From NCBI GenBank assembly GCA_903874575.1, contig CAIQSZ010000204.1, positions 1 through 7,560 of the forward strand: a stretch of DNA of 7,560 nt, given 5' to 3'. Source of the DNA: an uncultured Elusimicrobia bacterium. GTDB lineage: Bacteria > Elusimicrobiota > Elusimicrobia > UBA1565 > UBA9628. Shown here in pieces: positions 1-5,819 of this stretch (its first letter is position 1; every line of letters begins with the position of its first letter). The position numbers were made by a program, and so were the translations under genes. Under the pieces are notes generated by a model. It made no database searches and had not been told where the DNA came from. It was given only the letters and a program-made list of their open reading frames with translations.

Positions 1-2195
1 GCGTCCAGCGCGGCCGCGCGCATGGCGGCGGACTCGTCGAACGCCCGGCGGCGCGCGGCCAGCGCGCGCTCCAGTTCGGCCGCGTGCGCGGCCAAGGCCG
101 CCGACGTCTGGCACTCGGATTCCTCGAGCATTTTGGCGAGATGGGCGGCGGCCGAGAGCCGCGCCGCCTCGAAGGCGCGCGCGCGGTCCGCCTCGTGCTG
201 GCGCTCCATATCGGCGACCCGAAGTCGAAGGGCGGCCGTTTCGTCCTGAAGCGCCGCGTGATTTTTGGAGAGGGCGCCGCGGTCCGCTTCGCAGGCGCCC
301 AGGCGAGTTTGGAGTTCCTCGGCGCGCGAGCGCGCGACGAGGGCCGAGCGCTCGCCTTCGGCGTGCTCGGCCTGGAGCTTGTCCGCGAGCCGCGCGTTCT
401 CCTCCAGAAGCTGCGCGCGTTCTCGCGCCAGCTCCTCGAAAGCCTTCTCGCGGCGCAGAAGGTCGGCTCCGCCGCGGGCCGCGTCGGCGGCGGCGGCGAA
501 CGTCCGGCGCTGCTCTTCAAGAGCCGCCTCGTACTTGCGCACGAGTTCCGCCTCGCGGGCGGCCCAGCGGGAGTCCAGATCCTTCTCCTTGCCCAGGAAT
601 TCGTCGCGCAGCACGGACTTCCAGGTCTCGTATTGCTCCGCGAGGGCCCGGGCCGCGCGTTCGGTTTCCGCGATTTTCGCGCGATAGTCCGCGTCGAGCG
701 CGCGCCGGCGCTGGTCGCACTCCGCGGCCAGCGAGGAGCGCTCCGCCTCGACCGTCCGGCGCTGGCCGTCGAGCAGTTCCGCGAGGCGCTTCTCGTACTC
801 CTCGGTCAGGACGGACTGCCGCGTCATGAAATCCGCTTGGCGGCGCTCTTCCCGGGCGCGGGCCTCCTCGTCCAGGACACGTCGGCGATCCGCCAAGTCG
901 GCCGTTCTTTCGGCCTGGAGTTTCTCCAGCTCCGCGGTCTTCAGCGAGACGAACTCGTCCTGGGCGCGAACGCGTTCTCCGTCCTTGCGGGCGGCGTCTT
1001 CAAGGAGGCGCGCGGCCTTGTGCTTGTGCTCGCGCTCCACCTCGGCGCGGCGTTCCTCGAGCTGGCGCAGACGCTCGCCGTGCTCGGCCTCGAGCTCGCG
1101 TCCGCGCGCGGACCACTCGCCCCTCAAGGCGGCGCGCTCGGCCTCCAGTTCGGCGTGCACGCGGGCGACGAGGCGCTTTTCCTTGTCCCCCCAGCCGTCG
1201 GCCAGACGGCGCTCGTTTTCCGCGTAGCGGGCTTCGGCTTCGCAACAGCGCTTCGTGAAGTCGGCGTCCATCTCCGCCTTCCGCCGTTCCAGAATCTGCT
1301 CGACCTCCTGGGCGCGGTCGGCGAGCTGGCGCGCGCGTTCGCTGAACTGCTTCTGGACCGCGTCGTCGAGCTGCGCGCGCGATTCCTTCGCCTTCGCCCA
1401 CAGCCCCTGCTCAAGCTCGGACCACTGCGACTGGAGCTCGGCCTCGCGTCGCTGGTAGCGCTCGACGAGGTCTTTTTCCTTAAGCGCGAAGCTCTTCGCC
1501 AGGGACTCCTCGCGCGCCTTGACGCGGACGTCCTGGTCCCGGGCGATTTGCTCAAGCGCTTTGCGGTCCTGTTCGGCCGCGCGTTTAAGCGACTGTATCT
1601 CGTTCTCGCGGTCCGCCAGATCGATTTCCCGAGCGCGCACCGAGGCCGCGATCTCGCGGTCGCGCGCCGTGCGCAGCTGCTCGACCATGTCCAGCTCGTG
1701 CCGCGCGCGGTCGAGGGCGTCCTCCTTTTCGCGGCGCAGAGCGGCGATCTCCACGTCGCGCTTCTCAAGTTCGGCGCGCAGGTCGTTCCAAGCGATTTCC
1801 TTCTCCGCTTGGCCGCGGGACATGGCCGTGAGATCGCCCCGGAGCCCCGCGATCAATTCCTCGGTGCGCCTTCGGTCGTCCTCCAGTCGCGCCTTCTCTT
1901 CCGCGCGAACTTCCTGGCGAGCCTCCGACTTCCAAGCTTCCATCCGACGGTCGCGATCCGAGCGTTCCTGGGCCCACTCGTCGGACTGCTTCTGCCATGC
2001 GAGGAGGCGCTCATCGACCTCGCCGAGTCGGGTTTCGAGATGACGACGTTTTGCGGTCTCGTCCTGGATTTGTCCCTTGAGAAGCGCGTTGGCGTCCTGG
2101 AGGTCGCGGATAGTCGCCAGCGCGCCCCGGATGGCCAGGCGCGCGGCGTCGATATCATTGATCTCGCGAAAGGCTTGCTCGTCCCACTGCTCCAT
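1..2195 (-). CDS. Long coiled-coil protein, C-terminus beyond window edge
   Basis: An open frame runs on the minus strand from the ATG at 2195-2193 to the left edge: 731 codons without a stop. I read every antisense codon and found no TTA, CTA or TCA. The start MEQWDEQAFREINDID follows a -10-like hexamer by seven bases; there is no signal peptide or membrane segment. Almost the whole protein is rich in Glu, Arg, Ala, Gln, Asp and Lys, nearly free of Pro and Gly, with regularly spaced Leu/Ala/Ile and scattered Trp. This composition is typical of a long cytoplasmic coiled coil of the SMC-arm or filament type. A motif, KEKDLxxR(Y/W)xxREAEL, occurs twice, at residues 239-254 and 536-551, suggesting descent from an internal repeat. 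Cys is rare, with one CC pair near residue 320. No ATPase or other enzymatic motif is visible in this part. A role in cell structure, scaffolding or chromosome organisation would be inference only. The plus-strand ORF over the same bases is a shadow: its product is an unpatterned Leu/Arg/Ala-rich sequence. Confidence 0.9.
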   Translation of the reverse strand, partial: MEQWDEQAFREINDIDAARLAIRGALATIRDLQDANALLKGQIQDETAKRRHLETRLGEVDERLLAWQKQSDEWAQERSDRDRRMEAWKSEARQEVRAEEKARLEDDRRRTEELIAGLRGDLTAMSRGQAEKEIAWNDLRAELEKRDVEIAALRREKEDALDRARHELDMVEQLRTARDREIAASVRAREIDLADRENEIQSLKRAAEQDRKALEQIARDQDVRVKAREESLAKSFALKEKDLVERYQRREAELQSQWSELEQGLWAKAKESRAQLDDAVQKQFSERARQLADRAQEVEQILERRKAEMDADFTKRCCEAEARYAENERRLADGWGDKEKRLVARVHAELEAERAALRGEWSARGRELEAEHGERLRQLEERRAEVEREHKHKAARLLEDAARKDGERVRAQDEFVSLKTAELEKLQAERTADLADRRRVLDEEARAREERRQADFMTRQSVLTEEYEKRLAELLDGQRRTVEAERSSLAAECDQRRRALDADYRAKIAETERAARALAEQYETWKSVLRDEFLGKEKDLDSRWAAREAELVRKYEAALEEQRRTFAAAADAARGGADLLRREKAFEELARERAQLLEENARLADKLQAEHAEGERSALVARSRAEELQTRLGACEADRGALSKNHAALQDETAALRLRVADMERQHEADRARAFEAARLSAAAHLAKMLEESECQTSAALAAHAAELERALAARRRAFDESAAMRAAALD

Positions 2196-2202
2196 TCGTC
2201 GG

Positions 2203-2208
2203 AATATA
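2203..2208 (-). promoter_or_regulatory. -10 element of the coiled-coil gene
   Basis: On the minus strand the hexamer TATATT ends seven bases before the ATG at 2195. It is AT-rich in strongly GC-rich surroundings. No Shine-Dalgarno sequence fits into the seven bases between, so transcription probably begins at or next to the A of the ATG and the mRNA is leaderless. No good -35 hexamer is present at 16-18 bases; that position is occupied by a direct repeat. Confidence 0.5.
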
Positions 2209-2209
2209 G

Positions 2210-2231
2210 ACGAAAAGTATTACGAAAATAT
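2210..2231. repeat. Direct repeat in the divergent promoter region
   Basis: ACGAAAAGTAT (2210-2220) and ACGAAAATAT (2222-2231) are near-identical direct copies whose starts are 12 bases apart, about one helical turn. They cover the place where a -35 box of the minus-strand coiled-coil gene would lie, and sit just upstream of the plus-strand promoter. They could be an activator or repressor site. They could also simply be promoter AT-richness. No regulator gene is nearby. Confidence 0.35.
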
Positions 2232-2247
2232 GGCCCGGAGGCCCCCC

Positions 2248-2276
2248 TGGACGAGCGCGCGTCGATGAGCTACAAT
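2248..2276 (+). promoter_or_regulatory. Promoter of the DGHHK-motif gene
   Basis: TGGACG (2248-2253, four of six bases matching TTGACA), a 17-base spacer and TACAAT (2271-2276, five of six matching TATAAT) form a reasonable sigma-70 type promoter. TACAAT ends seven bases before the ATG at 2284. It overlaps the alternative ATG at 2275, which would therefore be upstream of the transcript. This is the main reason for choosing 2284 as the start. Confidence 0.55.
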
Positions 2277-2283
2277 GCACGCA

Positions 2284-3186
2284 ATGACCTCCGAGATCAA
2301 ACAGACGCACAAGCTGGAAGCGACCGCCGTCGCCGACGGGGTCCTGCGCGTGAAAGTGCCGCAGGGTAAGGGTTTTTTTAAAATCGCCGTCGAGAAGCGG
2401 CACGGCGAGGCGAATTCCCTTTACCTGGAGGTCAACGGCGCGCGCAAGTTCGAAGTCGGCAACGACTGCGACACCTGCCATTTCTGGTTCAAGATGCTCC
2501 AAGAGCCGCGTTTGCCCACCACGCGCAAGATCGCCAATCTCCCTAAGACGATTCAGCTTCCGCGCCCCGTCGACGAGTCTCTGGTCCAGGAATTGGCGCC
2601 CATGCTGGAGTTGATGGAAAAAGGCGAGTATCTGGTGTTCGAGACTTCCGTCAACTTATCCGGCCCCTACGACTCCGACGACGAAGGCTCCTATTTTTTC
2701 CAAAGCGACTTCATGGAACTCTGGGACATCGAGGATCCCAAGGAAGAGGGCGTGCTTTCCGGCTGGGAGCACTACGAGTCCCAGCGTCCGCGGGTGTTCC
2801 GCCACCCCGAGAGCAATGTCGTCGAGAAGCAGATTGATTTCGTCATCCCTCTCGTTCCCCGTGCCGCCCTGAGGGAAGAAAACGTCAAGCTGTACCAGCA
2901 GATGATTCAGAACGGGGATCGTCCTCGCGTGCTGATGCTGGGCATGTACCAGAGGGGCATCCCCGATTCGGTCAAGAAGGGCACGATGAAGACCCTGCAT
3001 TCTTTCATGGCGGGATTTCTCTTGGACGGCCATCATAAGGTCGCCGCCTATCGCCGCGCGGGCGTGCCCGCGAAGTTTCTCGTCATTCTCTCCCCGAAGG
3101 CGAGCAAGTACCACTTGCTCAAAGAAGAAGGCACGAAGACTCAGGCGCGATTCGAGGAGCGCTTGGCGGCCATTAAGCCGGCCTGA
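2284..3186 (+). CDS. Protein of unknown function with CxxC and ParB/Srx-like DGHHK motifs
   Basis: A 300-residue soluble protein beginning MTSEIKQTHK. It has no signal peptide or membrane segment and has ordinary globular composition, so it is surely a real gene. The N-terminal part (about 1-70) looks like small beta-strands and contains DCDTCHFWF at residues 61-69, a CxxCH that could bind metal or be redox-active. A long acidic middle section follows. Near the C-terminus LLDGHHKVAAYRRAG (D248, H250, H251) resembles the D-G-H-H-R signature of ParB N-terminal/sulfiredoxin-fold proteins, where this loop contacts nucleotide phosphates. RPRVLMLGMYQ about 25 residues earlier would be a strand of the same fold. 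Function is not identifiable: ParB-like nucleotide binding is a family inference, and the long N-terminal extension is unlike plain ParB or sulfiredoxin. The next ATG upstream (2275) lies inside the -10 element. The gene is divergent from the coiled-coil gene and followed by a 93-base gap. Confidence 0.88.
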   Translation: MTSEIKQTHKLEATAVADGVLRVKVPQGKGFFKIAVEKRHGEANSLYLEVNGARKFEVGNDCDTCHFWFKMLQEPRLPTTRKIANLPKTIQLPRPVDESLVQELAPMLELMEKGEYLVFETSVNLSGPYDSDDEGSYFFQSDFMELWDIEDPKEEGVLSGWEHYESQRPRVFRHPESNVVEKQIDFVIPLVPRAALREENVKLYQQMIQNGDRPRVLMLGMYQRGIPDSVKKGTMKTLHSFMAGFLLDGHHKVAAYRRAGVPAKFLVILSPKASKYHLLKEEGTKTQARFEERLAAIKPA

Positions 3187-3242
3187 GTTGAGCCTGACGT
3201 CGTCTAGTTCTTAAGTCCTAGATATTTGCGGGTCCTTGGCCC

Positions 3243-3270
3243 CTGGCTCCATGGGTCTAAAAGGTACACT
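3243..3270 (+). promoter_or_regulatory. Possible promoter of the Gly-rich exported protein gene
   Basis: TACACT at 3265-3270 ends nine bases before the ATG at 3280. A weak -35 candidate, CTGGCT (3243-3248, three of six), lies 16 bases upstream. No Shine-Dalgarno sequence is visible between the hexamer and the ATG, so this may be a leaderless or very short-leader transcript. The rest of the 3187-3279 gap shows no convincing terminator. Confidence 0.35.
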
Positions 3271-3279
3271 CTGCTTATC

Positions 3280-4689
3280 ATGAGGGCACGTCGAGCGAGT
3301 CGTCGCCTCTTTGCCGCGGCAGCGTTGTGCGCCGGCCTATTTTCGTCGGTCCCGGCGGAGCCTAAGCCGCCTCTCGTTCGTACCGGCAGCGGGGGCGGGC
3401 GGCGCGTTGCGGGCGACAAGCGGGTCGTTTCTTTGGCCGATATCGTCGCTTGCCAAGATAAAATAAAGTCGAGGCTGCCGGATCCGAAGCTCGCTCCCGC
3501 GGAAAGGGAGTCCCTTTCAAAGGACCTTGACGCCATCGGGCGACTGCTCTCCTCAGCCAAGACGGAGGCGCCGAGCGCCGGAGGAAAGATTTCCCTCGAT
3601 CCAGAGATGGCGAAAGTCCTGGCGCGGCAGTGTAATCCCGCCAAGTCTTTGGACAAGAGTACAGGCAATATCCGCACCGCGGCGGCCAATCCGGGAGCGC
3701 TTTTTGACAATCAGGCTCAGGGAGCGGCCGGAGGCGGCGGCGCCGGTGGCGGTGGCGGTGGCGGCGGTGGCGGCGAAGGCGGCGGCACCGGGGGTGGAGG
3801 TGGAGGAGGCCCCGCCGAGGGTGGAACGCCGGATCGGCACCCGAAGGTAAAATCTCCCGGTGGATTCGGAGATAACGGCGGCGCGGGCGGGGGCCTCGGT
3901 TCTGGCGGTGGTGGCGGTGGTGGCGGAGGCGGCGGGGCTGGCGGCGGCGGTGGTGGTGAAGTTGGAGGAGGAGCCAGTTCCTACACGCCCCCTCGCGGCG
4001 GCAGCGGCTCGATGAAGCCGCCGCCTCCGGCCGACATAGGTGCCGCCGCTCCAAGCGCCGCGCGTCCGGCGCCCTTCGTCGCGCCGCCTGCGCAGGCCAA
4101 GGCCCCTGCGAGGCTCCCGGATAGAGGCGACTTGGGGGGCCATTCGCCGGCGCCGTTGGAAGGTCATTCGCCGACGCCTGCGATTCCATCCCACGGCGGA
4201 GATGGCGCGCGCGGCGGCCCCGATGATCGTGCGCGTGATGCTTCCCGTAGTCCGACGTCCATGAGAGGTCTTTCGGGGGGCGGCGGCGGAGGCGGCGGTA
4301 TGCCCAGGCTGGCTCCCGGGACCCGCGCCGACGCTCCCAAGCCGCCCGCTCTTGCCTCCGCCAAAGACGCCGCGTTCGGCGACGAGACGACTGCATCCGC
4401 CAGGGCCGGCGCGGCGCGCCCGGACGCCTCCGAATCCGGCGCCGCGCGTCCGTCGGATGTCTCGGCGGCGCCGCATTCGGCAACCGAGGATTACGGTTAT
4501 ACCTATCAGCCTCCCGCCTGGCACACGTACGGGCTGCCGGCGGATCAACCTCCTGCGCAGAGCGACCGGCATTATCTTATCGATCTGGCTCTGCGCGTCT
4601 CCGCCGTCCTGGCCGTGATCTACTTGGTCTCACATTCCGACCTTCCATACCTCGTCGGATTCACGCGCCGCCGCCGCAAGAACGACTGA
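3280..4689 (+). CDS. Exported Gly/Pro-rich protein with C-terminal membrane anchor
   Basis: A 469-residue protein of unknown function. Residues 1-26 are a signal peptide: an Arg-rich start, a hydrophobic core LFAAAALCAGLF and a likely cleavage site VPA|E after A26. SRRLF at 7-11 fits the twin-arginine (Tat) motif. Residues about 30-145 form a small ordered-looking domain with two cysteines (C58, C118) that could pair outside the cytoplasm. Residues 148-231 are mostly polyglycine, then a Pro/Ala-rich disordered region contains a doubled GHSPxP motif (from about 287) and an eight-Gly run (333-340). Near the C-terminus an aromatic patch (DYGYTYQPPAW) precedes a hydrophobic segment (about 433-450, possibly on to 461) and the basic tail RRRRK. 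Segment plus basic tail resembles sorting or anchor signals such as sortase, PEP-CTERM or GlyGly-CTERM types, but no known motif is present. The chosen start gives a clean signal peptide; the TTG at 3226 would add 18 residues and put the promoter inside the gene. It is probably a cell-surface or envelope structural protein. Confidence 0.85.
   Translation: MRARRASRRLFAAAALCAGLFSSVPAEPKPPLVRTGSGGGRRVAGDKRVVSLADIVACQDKIKSRLPDPKLAPAERESLSKDLDAIGRLLSSAKTEAPSAGGKISLDPEMAKVLARQCNPAKSLDKSTGNIRTAAANPGALFDNQAQGAAGGGGAGGGGGGGGGGEGGGTGGGGGGGPAEGGTPDRHPKVKSPGGFGDNGGAGGGLGSGGGGGGGGGGGAGGGGGGEVGGGASSYTPPRGGSGSMKPPPPADIGAAAPSAARPAPFVAPPAQAKAPARLPDRGDLGGHSPAPLEGHSPTPAIPSHGGDGARGGPDDRARDASRSPTSMRGLSGGGGGGGGMPRLAPGTRADAPKPPALASAKDAAFGDETTASARAGAARPDASESGAARPSDVSAAPHSATEDYGYTYQPPAWHTYGLPADQPPAQSDRHYLIDLALRVSAVLAVIYLVSHSDLPYLVGFTRRRRKND
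3721..3972 (+). repeat. Polyglycine-coding GGN low-complexity tract
   Basis: A run of GGN codons, mostly GGC and GGT with some GGA and GGG, broken by a short charged and Pro-containing stretch near 3823-3873. It encodes about 85 mainly glycine residues. Mixed synonymous codons show selection for glycine rather than recent expansion of one trinucleotide, but the tract is still prone to slippage and length variation. It also explains the long spurious antisense ORFs over this region. Confidence 0.85.
4138..4179 (+). repeat. Tandem GHSPxP coding repeat
   Basis: Within the Gly/Pro-rich gene, GHSPAPLE is followed directly by GHSPTPAI, eight residues apart. At DNA level GGCCATTCGCCG and GGTCATTCGCCG recur with one difference. 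This is a short two-copy degenerate repeat in the disordered linker, and a third weaker His (PSHGG) follows. Confidence 0.6.
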
Positions 4690-4717
4690 TTGCTCCGTCG
4701 GATAAATAGGGTAGAAT
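4690..4717 (+). promoter_or_regulatory. Possible promoter of the zinc-ribbon membrane protein gene
   Basis: TTGCTC (4690-4695), a 16-base spacer and TAGAAT (4712-4717) follow directly after the stop codon of the Gly-rich gene. The -10 is five of six to consensus and the -35 only three of six. If used, the transcript would start near 4724 and carry a leader of about 20 bases. The two envelope genes may also be co-transcribed, since they are only 55 bases apart with no terminator visible. Confidence 0.4.
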
Positions 4718-4730
4718 CAGGGCCGGTCCG

Positions 4731-4748
4731 ATGAGCGAAAGACGATGA
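4731..4748 (+). other. Five-codon micro-ORF overlapping the next start
   Basis: ATG AGC GAA AGA CGA TGA encodes M-S-E-R-R and its TGA overlaps the ATG at 4745 as ATGA. The predicted transcript would begin only a few bases upstream of it. The arrangement is what translational coupling would need, because the main start at 4745 has no clear Shine-Dalgarno sequence. With only five codons it may be chance. Confidence 0.2.
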
Positions 4749-5806
4749 TATCGCGTTGCCCCGGCTGCGGCTCACAGGTCGCGGAGGAAGAGACCTGTTG
4801 CGTTTCCTGCGGTTGGGATTTCGGCGCTCGAAAAGTCTCGTCCGCACCGGAGAATCCCCCCGGTCCGGTTCCATCGCGCGACCCGCTCGAATCCGTCGCC
4901 CAGGTCGCTGAGAACTCCAAGTCCGACCCGGCATCCGTTCCCGATTTCGAGGCGTTGGTCGATCCCCTTGCCGGATTGGAGCACGAATCGGAAACCCAGC
5001 GCGAGATCGACGCGGCTCCTGCGCAAGCCGCCCCCCCCTTCTTGCCGTCGATCCCGGCCGTCGTTTCCGGGAAAGGGCGAGCGCGGAAGTCCTCCGTCTC
5101 CGCGGCGGCCCTCTTCGGCGCGGCCCTGGGCGCCGTCGGCGTCCTGGCGGTTTATTTCCTGTTGAGATCCGGGGCCGCGCCGCCGCAGGCTCCAGCCGTT
5201 GCGGCCCCGGTCGTCCTAAACCAAAGCGGGCCTTCGCCGAAGGCGATCTCGGCCTCCGCGCCGGGAGAGCCTCCCGCGACCTCCCAGGTTCCGCTTCCGG
5301 CCAAGCCCTTGCCCGAAGCCGGAGCGCGCCGCCCGACGGCAAATTTCGCTTCGGCGCCCCGAGTCGTCGTCGCGGCGCGCGAGGCGGCTTCGGTCAACCC
5401 CGCTCTTGTCCGGACGCCCGAGTCCGCGCCGTCCAGGCCCAAGGGCGTGTGGAAATTCGAGGGCGAGGTTTTCGACGCGACGACCGCGCGCGGGGTGTTC
5501 GCCGCGAAGCTGGTATTCCTGAATTCCGCCGGCAATCAGGTCGGGACGACGGAGACGGGGCCGAGCGGACGCTACAAGATTAGGTTGCCGGCGCTGTCGT
5601 CGGGCGGCTACGCGATGAAGATAACCCATCAGGACTACGTGCAACGCTATATTGACGAGGGCAACGCGATCTCCGCCTTGCGCGAAGCGACGCCGGAAGA
5701 GCGTAAAATCCTGTTGTCGGCGGCGTCGCGCAACCCCCCTTGGGTCGGGGACGCCAAGACCGTCACGCGCCGGGACCTGGCTCTAGTTTCGCGCTCATCC
5801 GACTGA
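4745..5806 (+). CDS. Membrane-anchored zinc-ribbon protein with carboxypeptidase-regulatory-like domain
   Basis: A 353-residue protein of unknown role. The N-terminus CPGCG...CCVSCGW supplies C5, C8, C19 and C22, a zinc-ribbon knuckle pair of the short N-terminal type common in bacterial membrane proteins. An acidic, probably disordered stretch follows, then one membrane segment at about 120-140 (AAALFGAALGAVGVLAVYFLL), then an Ala/Pro linker to about 230. Residues 233-305 read as a beta-sandwich of the carboxypeptidase-regulatory-like type: WKFEGEVFDATT, KLVFLNSAGNQVGTTETGPSGRYKI and GGYAMKITHQDYV follow the usual 'extension, TxxxGxY, GxY' pattern. The likely topology puts the zinc ribbon in the cytoplasm and the sandwich outside, since KGRARK precedes the segment. 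The ATG at 4745 is the only ATG in frame after the TAG at 4712. It lies 55 bases after the Gly-rich exported protein gene, so the two may work together in the envelope; that is inference. Confidence 0.88.
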   Translation: MISRCPGCGSQVAEEETCCVSCGWDFGARKVSSAPENPPGPVPSRDPLESVAQVAENSKSDPASVPDFEALVDPLAGLEHESETQREIDAAPAQAAPPFLPSIPAVVSGKGRARKSSVSAAALFGAALGAVGVLAVYFLLRSGAAPPQAPAVAAPVVLNQSGPSPKAISASAPGEPPATSQVPLPAKPLPEAGARRPTANFASAPRVVVAAREAASVNPALVRTPESAPSRPKGVWKFEGEVFDATTARGVFAAKLVFLNSAGNQVGTTETGPSGRYKIRLPALSSGGYAMKITHQDYVQRYIDEGNAISALREATPEERKILLSAASRNPPWVGDAKTVTRRDLALVSRSSD

Positions 5807-5819
5807 CCTTTTCGGTCAG
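5803..5819. terminator. Small hairpin spanning two convergent stop codons
   Basis: CTGACC (5803-5808) and GGTCAG (5814-5819) are perfect inverted copies around a five-base loop. The TGA of the upstream plus-strand gene lies in the left arm and the pepP stop, TCA on the plus strand, in the right arm. The stem is only six pairs and no T-run follows it on either strand, so it is at best a weak bidirectional transcription end or mRNA-stabilising hairpin. Confidence 0.3.

Noticed and set aside
2275..2283. ATG at 2275 as start of the DGHHK gene
   Set aside because: It lies inside the TACAAT -10 element; the ATG at 2284, seven bases after it, fits better.
84..2369. 761-codon plus-strand ORF
   Set aside because: It is the antisense shadow, in exact codon register, of the minus-strand coiled-coil gene. 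Its product lacks domain-like patterning, and it runs through the divergent promoter region and into the start of the next gene in another frame.
3226..3279. TTG start giving 18 more residues on the Gly-rich protein
   Set aside because: It would bury the signal peptide and contain the promoter candidate; the ATG at 3280 gives a clean signal peptide.
3721..3972. GGN-rich tract as a CRISPR-like or tandem DNA repeat array
   Set aside because: The repetition is at codon level within one reading frame, with no constant-length units or unique spacers.
3362..4572. Long minus-strand ORFs of 339 and 373 codons opposite the Gly-rich gene
   Set aside because: Antisense of GGN and GCN codons gives Arg/Ala/Thr/His-rich frames without stops. 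The plus strand has a signal peptide and a membrane segment, which the antisense frames lack.
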